DNA from: Zoroaster sp. YZ-2022
Lineage: Eukaryota; Echinodermata; Asteroidea; Forcipulatida; Zoroasteridae
DNA: 64,000 nt
Reading direction: 5' to 3'
Assembly (NCBI GenBank): GCA_029582265.1
Contig: CM055823.1
Location: 29,293,560 to 29,357,559, forward strand
Positions 56,233-64,000 of this stretch are shown here, in pieces (position 1 is the first letter of the stretch; every line of letters begins with the position of its first letter). The translations under genes and the position numbers were made by a program. The notes under the pieces were generated by a model that made no database searches, was not told the DNA's origin, and saw nothing but the letters and a program-made list of their open reading frames with translations.

Positions 56233-56962
56233 ATGCAGCGGCATAGCCAGGACTTTTTCAGTGGGGGGGGCATTGCTTTTCAGTGGGGGCCCAGGGGTAT
56301 GGGTTTTTTACCTTTTCTTTTTCTTTTCTGTTTTTGGGGCACTATCAGGATTTTTCATGGGGTGGGCACCTGGGGTGGGCACCTGGGGTGGGCACCTGGG
56401 GTGGGCACTGAACATTTGTGGGGGGAGGCATGACGCTGCATGATGCCGCATGACGATATTGTCCCTTTAAGTGACTGCAAATCAGTTTGTCCGTACATCA
56501 CTTCTTTGCTTAAAAGCACACCTTTTATTGACTCTGGAATAGTTACACAAAGTAGCCTTACTGCTTATAAAACATGGGAGGTGGTTGTGGCAAGTATAAA
56601 AGGAACATATCCCACTTCTTGTCCGGACTCTCAAGTACATCAAGCATGAAAATAAAAACCCAACACTGACTCTGGACATGCTGGAGGAACCTGATCAACA
56701 ACTTCATCAACATTACAACCAACAATTTATTTTTATTTTTAATTTACTGTCAGTCACCCTAAACAAGGCCAATAGCCACTAGAGTGTAAGGGGTTAAATA
56801 TGCGATATGTCATCCACCAATAGCCACTAGAGTGTAAGGGGTTACATATGCGATATGTCATCCACCAATAGCCACTAGAGTGTAAGGGGTTACATGCGAT
56901 ATGTCATCCACCAATAGCCACTAGAGTGTAAGGGGTTACATATGCGATATGTCATCTACCAT
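56233..56962. other. non-genic, two short tandem repeats
   Basis: Four GGGGTGGGCACCT units lie at 56356-56406. Four copies of a ~50-bp unit (CCAATAGCCACTAGAGTGTA, AGGGGTTACATATGCGATAT) lie at 56769-56962. The ORF at 56440-56649 is not supported. Confidence 0.7.
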
Positions 56963-57338
56963 TTAAGATAATAATAATAATAATAATGTGGACTTACATA
57001 GCGCACGTATCCACCAAACTGGTGCTCAAGGCGCATTATATTATTACCCCTGCTCATCAGGCGCATAAATCATTCCTGAAACCATCTCAGCTCCCTGGGG
57101 AGTATACAGCTCAATTGCTGCCATTACAGCGCATATAGGGCTAATCAAACAAAACAACCAACTCTGCCCTCACAGGTACCCATTTACTCCTGGGTGGAGA
57201 GAAGCAATTATGGTAAAGTGTCTTGCTCGAGGACACAAGCACCACAGTCGCAGTTGGGATTCAAACCCACATTCTGACGACTCGGCCATCAGAACACAAA
57301 TCCGATGCACTAAACCGCTCGACCATGGCACTCCACAA
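56963..57338 (-). mobile_element. tRNA-derived SINE copy 2
   Basis: Read on the minus strand, it has the same head (GGAGTGCCATGGTCGAGCGG), body (CTCCCCAGGGAGCTGAGATG) and (ATT)n tail as the 55787-56126 copy. Its head directly follows a LINE ORF2 C-terminus on the same strand. Confidence 0.85.
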
Positions 57339-57525
57339 GATTACATTTATTGATGTTTTTCTTAAACTTAAATAGATCGTAAGTTGGTGGAAAGCAATCA
57401 GCTGGAAGGGCATTCCATTGTAATGCTGTTCTAGGGAAGAAACAATTCAAAATGTTACTCAAAACTGCTTTCACATATCGACACAGATTTGCATATCTAA
57501 CAAAGAAGGACCCCCCATCCAATGT
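57339..57525 (-). mobile_element. LINE ORF2 C-terminus abutting a SINE head
   Basis: The minus frame reads SFFVRYANLCRYVKAVLSNI, then FFPRTALQWNALPADCF and LFKFKKNINK. FFPRT---WN-LP followed by F-K-L is the common C-terminal motif of Jockey/CR1/L2-type ORF2. The frame continues a few codons into the SINE head at 57338. Confidence 0.75.
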
Positions 57526-57837
57526 TGAGCTTTAAATTTGGCCAAGATATTACACTGCCAAATGTTTCCATGGAATTTCTGGTTTTAACTCAATATGTAT
57601 GGGATGTGAGAATGTGCCAACAGGCTTTGTACAAGAGTGTAAAAATATTCAGTTTGTGTCAATGTCCCTCCCCCTCTTCAGCCAGCCCCCCCCCCCCCCC
57701 CAGCCAATTGTATTTGTGTGGGGGTTTATATAAACCTGAACAGTGCCTTTATATAAATCTGAAATAATTAACAATTTATTTTGTATTAAATAAGTTTAGG
57801 CATTGCCACAATTAATATACATCTTACACCAGAGATT

Positions 57838-58055
57838 AAAGGGACATTATCATCACGATCAGAGCAGACTTTCAACAGGGCATGGAATCGGTGTCCTAGT
57901 TAAAGATGAACACATCGACTGAAAAATTACTGCCTCATTTATTCAGCAGCAATGGTAATATGATCTTATCATGTGGGGTATTATTTTCAGTCACTGAGTT
58001 ACTCTAAAACTAACACTCTGATTCCATGCCATGTTGATCATGACGATATTGTCCT
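57838..58055. mobile_element. AAAGGGACA MITE copy 5
   Basis: It begins AAAGGGACATTATCATCACG and ends ATGACGATATTGTCC. At its right edge the TTAA of the next element (58055-58058) replaces the usual CCTTTAA. Confidence 0.85.
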
Positions 58056-58404
58056 TAACCCTAACTCCCTAGGCCCATTTGCTTACACATAACCCGAATC
58101 CTCCAAAATCCTTCAGTAGTAAAGCAAGCACATGACATGTATGCACACATGTGTTTCTAATATGCGATACATGTACATGGCCAGGGACCCTCCCTGCATG
58201 CATGGAGCAATAAACAGTGTCCATTGACCCAAGCACTGACATTGAAATCAATACAACAAACATGGATGGACATGTATCATGGAAAGGCAAGTATGCCTAA
58301 TAACCTCAATCCTCCAAAATCCTTCACTTTAGCAAAGAGCATGTAACCTCAATCCTTCAAAATCCTTCACTTTAGCAAAGAGGATTTGGGAGGGTTAGGG
58401 TTAA
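58055..58404. mobile_element. TTAA-flanked MITE, inverted sister of 8289-8683
   Basis: TTAACCCTAACTCCCTAGGC opens it and GGGAGGGTTAGGGTTAA closes it. The content is the reverse complement of the 8289-8683 element, including CATGACATGTATGCACACAT and GGACCCTCCCTGCATGCATG. TTAA is intact on both sides. Confidence 0.85.
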
Positions 58405-59205
58405 TAAGGTTCTGTTGTTAGTTTTCAGGTCATTCAGTTCAATTCTACATGTACATCTACCTATGAAGCCAATTAGATGTAGAAAAGGATAGATCTATGT
58501 GCTTAAAATCTGGTGTCAGACGTACATTTGGCCACCTCATTTCCGTCCCTAATTTGCCATAGTGACCAATCCAAATTAAGTTGGCAGAGTGACCAATGCG
58601 GTATTGGTCACTTGCCCAAAATTACAAAATAGCCAGTTAGAGCATTCGTCATTTGAATGCATGCTCTATCTCCAAAACTATAAGGAATACATGCATGTGG
58701 ATTAGATACAATGGTAGGTCTCTTCCTGAATGTACTAATGGGCGGGAAAACTTAAAATTGAAAAAAAGTCGGATTGGTCACTATGGCAAATTAGAGACGA
58801 TTTGTGGAACTGCCTGCTTACAAAAGTACATGATTGTCTTAGAACCAGAAACTTTAAGCTGTAATAATAGTTGCTACTTCTGTACATATTTACAAAATGT
58901 TGAATTGTGTGAAGTATAGAGTCGATGTAGATGAATTGAAAGAAAAAACAAAAACAACTAAATTTTCACTTATTTTTAGTTTTCTAAACTCAATTGCAAG
59001 GCACTTTATACTTTTGGTAATTGATTGTGATTACAATTATCAAAATATAAAAACAGAAATTGTTTTGGTAGAAAGGATGTTATTATCCAACACAATTTCT
59101 GAAGTGCTTTTTACCAAAAAAATAAATTGTTATCAAACGTTGCTGTTTAAGTATTTGTGGTTTTGTAAAAATTGAAAATGAGCATATTGGATTTAATATA
59201 ACTGT
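58405..59205. other. non-genic stretch
   Basis: No gene is seen. AGTGACCAATCCAAATTAAG and GTCGGATTGGTCACTATGGC form an inverted pair (58560 and 58770), so 58545-58800 may be a small MITE (CATAGTGACCAATCC ... GGATTGGTCACTATGG). Confidence 0.55.
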
Positions 59206-59694
59206 GTAAGCTTGGGCGATATCAATTTTTTTCATATCGGCAAAAATATATTGCGATTTTCGATACCAGGTAGCCTATGTACCCCTCTACAAGCGAGACA
59301 ATAAATTCCAAATTCGTTTGCATAGTGTGTATATACTTCTACATATATCGCGATTTTCGATAGTATCGCAATTATTTTTTGCATTCACGCATGCTTGCTT
59401 TAGAGCCGACAACCACAGGTATGTACCCCTCTACAAGCGTCACAATAAATCACAAATTCGTTTGCGTTGTGTGTATGTACTTCTGAAGTAGTTCGCTTGT
59501 GTTTCTCATTTCCAAAAGCTGAAAAGACTGTACTAATTTTGTTTTCATGGAATTTCTGAATTGACTCACACTGGCGATTTTTTTAATCGCGATATATTTT
59601 GTTAATCGCGATTTGCTGATAAAGGTTCTCAATATCGTAATCGAATAAAAAGGGTATCGCGATATTCAATATTATCATGTTATCGCCCAAGTTT
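59206..59694. mobile_element. CTTGGGCGATA MITE, best copy
   Basis: AGCTTGGGCGATATCAATTT opens it and ATGTTATCGCCCAAGTTT closes it. The interior is full of TATCGCGAT words and has a direct repeat around GTACCCCTCTACAAGCG. Related copies lie at 30920-31315 and 39165. Confidence 0.8.
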
Positions 59695-59811
59695 ATAACT
59701 GTGTGCACCAATTAAATGGAAGGTACAACATTAATATTTGGTAATATATGTTCATTTCAGTGCTACCGCACACCAGAATTGTGGTTAATCCAGACAGTCA
59801 GTCATTTCTTA

Positions 59812-60127
59812 TTAACCCTCCTGCTACTACAAGGGTCAAAATCAGTCAAAATGTTGATATACTTGCCAAGGTATAACTAGTGCACTTAAAAGTCGAACAC
59901 TGTCAAACCTCAGGTGTAGTAAGTACATTTACAGGTCAAAATGACTCGACTGTTTTTGACGGGTAAAAGCATTGTCTGGTATTGTTCAGGGTGGTCAAAA
60001 TGACGGTAAAAACCAGTCAAAAATGCCCGTGTGTGAACATTTGGGTCAACAGTCAAAACAGGCAGTTGACCGATTTTGACCTCTTTTGCTACTTGTCACT
60101 GAAGTGCAGCTATAGTAGGAGGGTTAA
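59812..60127. mobile_element. TTAA-flanked MITE, sister of 4282-4631
   Basis: TTAACCCTCCTGCTACTACA opens it and GCTATAGTAGGAGGGTTAA closes it, with GTCAAAA-rich inner repeats as in the other three members. Confidence 0.8.
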
Positions 60128-60326
60128 GACATTTTGCATTTTTGTCACTAAATGTCTACCAAATAGCGAACCAAGGTCTAAGCCTAGATACAAAATGTGC
60201 AGGAGTGTGATCGGGCAGTTTTGAAAAATCCATGTCAATTTTGCTAGGGGTATTGGGGCTGCTGTTGTGAACAGCGCTGGGGTGAAATCTATAGTTCTGA
60301 GCGTTTGCTTTGCTTTCCTTTATTGC

Positions 60327-60568
60327 TTAACCAGTTCGCCGAATAAAAAGTTTTCTGGGCCCCTGTGCGGTTTCTTTTTCCCACACACACGTTAATGGAA
60401 GCTTCCACAGCTCGTGGCCACGCCTTCGAGCATGTCACCGTGCACACGCGTGGCTCAACCGAGCATGCATACAAATATATCGGAGTTTCCATGGCGTGTT
60501 TAGACGCTTCTCAATCCGTGGTGCAAAAAATTGCGTGTAAACACGGCCTCCGACGCAAAACTGGTTAA
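60327..60568. mobile_element. TTAACCAGTT...AACTGGTTAA element (short copy)
   Basis: TTAACCAGTTCGCCGA opens it and CGACGCAAAACTGGTTAA closes it, TTAA on both edges. The interior has GTGGCCACGCCTTCGAGCAT and GGCGTGTTTAGACGC, as in 37599-38347. Confidence 0.75.
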
Positions 60569-60817
60569 ATCATTAAAATGCCGGATCACAACATTGCGAT
60601 ATGTAAAAATCCGAAAATCAGGAAAATCCGGACAAATCACACCCTGAATTTGATTTTTTAAATGATTTCTTGGGATCCGATTGTCGCATGTACGCTACAC
60701 TGTACTATCAAATTATACAGCTGTATAGATTCTAGCCAACCTTTGGCCATTGGACAAGGTCGAGAGGTTAAGACGTCTGCACTAGCATTCAATGTGACAC
60801 ATTGTATGTGACACCAT

Positions 60818-60987
60818 AGTGATTAGCCAGAGGGGTGTCTGTATGTCTTTTGGACACCCGCTTTCAATTTCAACACCCTATTTTTATCCGTCATTTACAT
60901 GTAAAAGTATTTACATGTAAGTGAACAACACTGCTTCGAAATTTCCAGCAAATTTGGACACCCTATTTCTAAATCCTGGCTAACACA
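60818..60987. mobile_element. TTAGCCAG MITE copy 3
   Basis: GTGATTAGCCAGAGGGGTGT opens it and CTAAATCCTGGCTAACAC closes it. TTACATGTAAAAGTATTTACATGTAA lies in the middle, and GTGTCC/GGACAC words flank it. Confidence 0.65.
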
Positions 60988-61099
60988 TTGTGTGACACAT
61001 TGAAGGGAATAATTCTTATCAGAACTTAAAAAGGAAAATGGCAACTTCTAAGTGCAGCTTTAGCAAGATGGCGACTCCTGTTACTCTTAGGAATTATTA

Positions 61100-61156
61100 A
61101 AATAGTGGAGGATCATACCATGGGATTTCTCTCATCAAATCGACTAAGAAGCTGCA
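61100..61156 (-). CDS. possible last exon of an unidentified small protein
   Basis: On the minus strand a TTATTTTGCTGCAG acceptor (61157) is followed by LLSRFDERNPMV and a TGA. It keeps phase with the exon at 62743-62824, giving ...LALPGING-LLSRFDERNPMV. The 3' limit is drawn shortly after the stop codon (61118). I do not recognise the family. Confidence 0.35.
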
Positions 61157-61424
61157 GCAAAATAAACAAAATAATAAATAATATGTAAATAAAAATTTAC
61201 TTGAAATAAAAATTATAATTTATTTATATAACAAAACAATTGCAATATTGGAGTGAAAAGGGTCCAAGTATTGAGCCCTGTGGAACCATGATTATTTATG
61301 ACATGCTATATCAAAGTAAGTCTGTCAAGACTACTTGAATGAGTTTAAATCACGAGGACGTTTACATACAGTATTACATCAACATACTGTTTTTATATGT
61401 TAGGTGTGTGATTTGACAAAGGTA

Positions 61425-61960
61425 CAAAAATCCTTTAAAAATGGGTAGCGGGCCTGGGTCTCCCTTTGGTCTAGAGGACAAAGCCCCTGAACCTCCTGTG
61501 GGTAGCGGGCCTGGGTCTCCTTGGTCTAGAGGGCAAAGCCCCCTGAACCTCCTGTGGGTAGTAAGCCTGGGTCTCCCTTTGGTCTAGAGGACAAAGCCCC
61601 TGAACCTCCTGTGGAGCGGGCCTGGGTCTCCCTTTGGTCTAGAGGACAAAGCCCCTGAACCTCCTGTGGGTAGTGGGCCTGGGTCTCCTTGGTCTAGAGG
61701 ACAAAGAACCCCTGAACCTCCTGTGGGTAGCAGGCCTGGGTCTCCCTTTGGTCTAGAGGGCAAAGCCCCTGAACCTCCTGGATGTTTAATTTTTGGAGGA
61801 TTTACAGACCTCCACATCCCCACAAACAATAAACTAAAGGTTTGGACACAATACAGGCTACATATTTCTTTCCTTGGTGGCTACTTCTCTTCTTTCAAGA
61901 AAATTTTGAGGCAAAGGAAGATTTGTAAAAAAAAATCCTAAAATCAGGAAAAATATAGAG
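61425..61960 (+). mobile_element. 58-bp-minisatellite element, copy 4
   Basis: Six tandem copies of the 58-bp unit (61441-61780) are followed by the same fixed flank as at 14.1 kb (TTTTGGAGGATTTACAGACC, CCACATCCCCACAAACAA, AGGCTACATATTTCTTTCC). It ends near AAATCCTAAAATCAGG. The copies are clean, like those at 13 kb. Confidence 0.85.
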
Positions 61961-61975
61961 GTTCTAGACATTTCA

Positions 61976-62186
61976 TTAACCCTAACCACCCAAAACCATT
62001 CAAACTAAAACAGAGTTGATGGACTCAATACTGTATAGCCCTGACAGGAATACTTTGCATTGGGCATGGTGTCCCTATTCCAGCCAAGTTGAAATTTTTG
62101 GTTGTTGTGTTTTTGCATGGTTTTGGATTTTGGCAGATTCAGGAAGGTTCCTAGCCAGATAGCTAGGGTTAGGGGTTAGGGGTTAA
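61976..62186. mobile_element. TTAA-flanked MITE, CCCTAACCACCC subfamily
   Basis: TTAACCCTAACCACCCAAAA opens it and GCTAGGGTTAGGGGTTAGGG-GTTAA closes it. The triple GTTAGGG looks telomere-like but is part of the element end. Confidence 0.7.
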
Positions 62187-62342
62187 AAAGAAAAGGTACA
62201 ACATTGGTAATTACAAAATTACCAAATTATTAGATACTAATTATTCTGTTTGAAGTGTTGTCAAATAAATATGCAAATTACCATATGACAATGTTTGGCT
62301 CCAAGTGTTTCTTTCTTAAAACTGTGAAAACTGTCAAGATTA

Positions 62343-62560
62343 GTGCAACAAGGTCGTATCATACATGTAGTTCACGACCTTGTTGCAGACATAGATTCTT
62401 CGTGCAACAAGGTCTTATCTTTTACAAAGTTCCCGGATGAACACGCAAAACCTATGGAAGAAGATACCACGTTGTTGCACTCAATTGTTTTAACGTTTGC
62501 AAATTATGCAATGTGGCACCTTGTTGCATTATATAGATACGACCTTGTTGCTCTGACCTT
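62343..62560. repeat. CAACAAGGTCGT repeat, paralogue of 35190-35390
   Basis: GCAACAAGGTCGTATCATAC, CACGACCTTGTTGCAGACAT and GATACGACCTTGTTGC alternate in orientation and can form hairpins. AACACGCAAAACCTATGGAA is shared with the 35-kb copy. Confidence 0.65.
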
Positions 62561-62742
62561 GTTCACACTTTTCTCATGATTTGGATTCTGCTTTGAGGTG
62601 AAACCGGTTTAATTCTGCGTCATCTATCGCAGCTTGGTGGTGATCCCATTTTGAAGATGACCTTCATCTGATTAAGTCAACTAATCATATTGACTCAACT
62701 GTCGTCGGGGAGGGGGACATTTCTGAATGTTTATTTACTTAC

Positions 62743-62824
62743 CCCATTAATGCCAGGAAGTGCTAAAAATGTACCGAGTATAGGAATTCTACGAAGGAAG
62801 TTTACAACTACTGGGAGGAAAGCG
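62743..62824 (-). CDS. possible exon of an unidentified small membrane-associated protein
   Basis: The minus strand shows a strong TTTTTCCCCCCACAG acceptor (62825) and a GGG-GTAAGTAAA donor. The 82-nt exon reads AFLPVVVNFLRRIPILGTFL and ALPGING. The hydrophobic helix followed by LRRIP-LG-FL-LPGI looks like a C-terminal membrane anchor or amphipathic tail. It joins in phase to the short exon near 61.1 kb. Upstream exons may lie beyond the window. Confidence 0.45.
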
Positions 62825-62948
62825 CTGTGGGGGGAAAAACAATAAAAATAAATGAAGGAATACAAATTTTACATTTATGATGGAAATCTAGAAATGATCA
62901 TATCCAAGTGTATCTTGACATCTTTAAAATACAAACTAATACCTGTGT

Positions 62949-63181
62949 ATAGAGGAAGGAAGGAACAAAGGAAGGAACGAAGGAAGGAACGAAGGAAGAA
63001 ACGAAGGAAGAAACGAAGGAAGAAACGAAGGAAGAAACGAAGGAAGGAAGAAACGAAGGAAGGAAGAAACGAAGGAAGGAAGAAACGAAGGAAGGAAGGA
63101 AGGAAGGAAGGAAGGAAGGAAGGAAGGAAGGAAGGAAGGAAGGAAGAAACGAAGGAAGGAAGGAAGGAAGGAAGGAAGGAT
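62949..63181. repeat. (GGAA)n / GGAAGAAACGAA microsatellite
   Basis: Perfect GGAA tracts alternate with GGAAGAAACGAA units for ~230 bp. The 113-codon RK-rich frame across it is not a gene. Confidence 0.95.
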
Positions 63182-63182
63182 T

Positions 63183-64000
63183 CAGTGTTTTAGCCAGCGA
63201 GCCGTGCAGGCCGTGTTAGCACGGCCAGTTTTAAAAAAAACACGGGCTATATTTTCAAGCACGGCTTGTATTTTTAAATCGCCGTTGTATAAAATATTTT
63301 AGGAAATCTATTTCAGTAAAAATTTCATGTCAATAATTTGTGATTTTATTTTATGAAAAGGGACAATTTTTGTTAACTTGGAATTTTTCTTTTTCTTGTG
63401 GATAATTTAAAACATAAAAAGACGTAAGGCAGATAAATTTAATTTCACCAGTTTTTCACCTCAGTTCGATTGTGCACGCACAGCGCGAGCGGAGTCTCCG
63501 ATTGACTTGTCACGCTTGTGGTCCGACTTTAGTCTGGTACACGTGTTGGTATAAAATCAACTCTGTATTTACATGTGCACAACCGAAACGGGGAACCAGT
63601 CCATATTTCATAGACTTGATTTAGTCTATTCAGAGAACGTCAGTTACATCATGTCGGCCAAAAGGGGAAAAATAACAGACTTCTTCAATAAAGGTAAGAG
63701 CAAAATTGTCGCTTAACTTACAACATGTACAATCAAAATACTTTGGGGTACAATGCAGTCGTAGGCCTACCAAATTTGGGTTGTATTGCTCAACGTCCAT
63801 ACTGTTTAGTTTAACAATGCCATGTCATGCTGATGAGAGTTTCATGAACTTGATAAGAATTGGCATCAGAATTTCGCCGTCATTCTGCCGAAATCAACTG
63901 ATCAGAAAATTACCTTGTTAAAGAACAACATCTCATAATATCATACATAAATCCACTGGCAAATCTGAAATCATAAGCACTGAAGACCGATCTCACATGT
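63183..64000 (+). mobile_element. 5' end of hAT-like transposon, runs off the window
   Basis: CAGTGTTTTAGCCAGCGAGC starts right after the GGAA microsatellite and matches the right (minus-strand) end of the 6280-8197 element over its length. It includes an intact first exon at 63651-63693. The rest, with any transposase, is outside the window. Confidence 0.75.
63651..63693 (+). CDS. first exon of hAT-like transposase (intact, partial gene)
   Basis: ATG at 63651 gives MSAKRGKITDFFNK with a split last codon at an AAG-GTAAGAG donor. A short basic start and ITDFF are usual for the N-terminus of hAT transposases of the ZMYM/KRAB-A-like type. Compared with the broken copy at 7715-7755 the frame is preserved. 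The catalytic RNase H and dimerisation parts would follow after the window ends. Confidence 0.6.

Noticed and set aside
61976..62186. Interstitial telomere repeat (GGGTTAGGGGTTAGGGGTTA)
   Set aside because: Only about three imperfect units occur, and they coincide with the TTAACCCTAACC MITE end.
62852..63193. Arg/Lys-rich 113-codon ORF
   Set aside because: It is the GGAA microsatellite in one frame.

Overview
This window is gene-poor, repeat-dense eukaryotic nuclear DNA. It has spliced exons with GT/AG borders, LINE 3' ends, tRNA-derived SINEs, many TIR elements, long minisatellites and a 500-N scaffold gap (29123-29622). The short palindrome ACATGTACATGT recurs everywhere, and the gene content (MTMR5/13-type DENN exons, a ZNF143/Staf-type zinc-finger gene, a secreted C-type lectin) fits a marine invertebrate deuterostome. 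An echinoderm such as a sea star is my best guess, but that is inference. Layout, left part (1-29122): a mosaic of TTAA-flanked MITEs, a 104-bp minisatellite (1.7-2.7 kb), LINE fragments, a non-autonomous hAT-like element (6280-8197), a 58-bp minisatellite (13.0-14.1 kb), a 2.7-kb TIR element nested in a MITE (14.7-17.85 kb), and a 3.55-kb transposon with ~330-bp TIRs (18072-21624) carrying a decayed multi-frame ORF that ends in a Cys-rich CXC-like motif. Two clean exons of an SBF1/SBF2 (MTMR5/MTMR13) uDENN domain follow at 23064-23155 and 24077-24331. The next coding exons are not visible before the gap. Layout, right part (29623-64000): exons of a ZNF143/ZNF76 (Staf) orthologue lie on the + strand between 30.0 and 40.7 kb. 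Its zinc-finger exons are full of small indels, as are the nearby minisatellites, which points to poorly corrected sequence rather than a dead gene. Human SBF2 and ZNF143 both lie in 11p15.4, so the pairing here looks like old conserved linkage. However, SBF stops after two exons just before the 500-N join, so the order or orientation across the gap is doubtful. Further right are an intronless C-type lectin gene (- strand, 45922-46482), an orphan LDL-receptor class A exon with a frameshift (49723-49817), and a 4.0-kb element (51523-55532) with long GCGGCGACTTTTT-rich TIRs and a 6-bp TSD, which encloses a decayed spliced gene with a SAM-like first exon and a HECT-like last exon. The right edge holds tRNA-type SINEs, more TTAA MITEs, a third 58-bp minisatellite locus, a putative two-exon C-terminus of an unknown protein (- strand, 61.1-62.8 kb) and the 5' end of a second hAT-like element with an intact first exon (63183 to the end). 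The main themes are (1) a large family of TTAACCCT...AGGGTTAA piggyBac-type MITEs, two of which have grown internal minisatellites, (2) two long-TIR DNA transposons carrying unusual gene cargo, and (3) assembly artefacts around the gap that would mislead automatic annotation.
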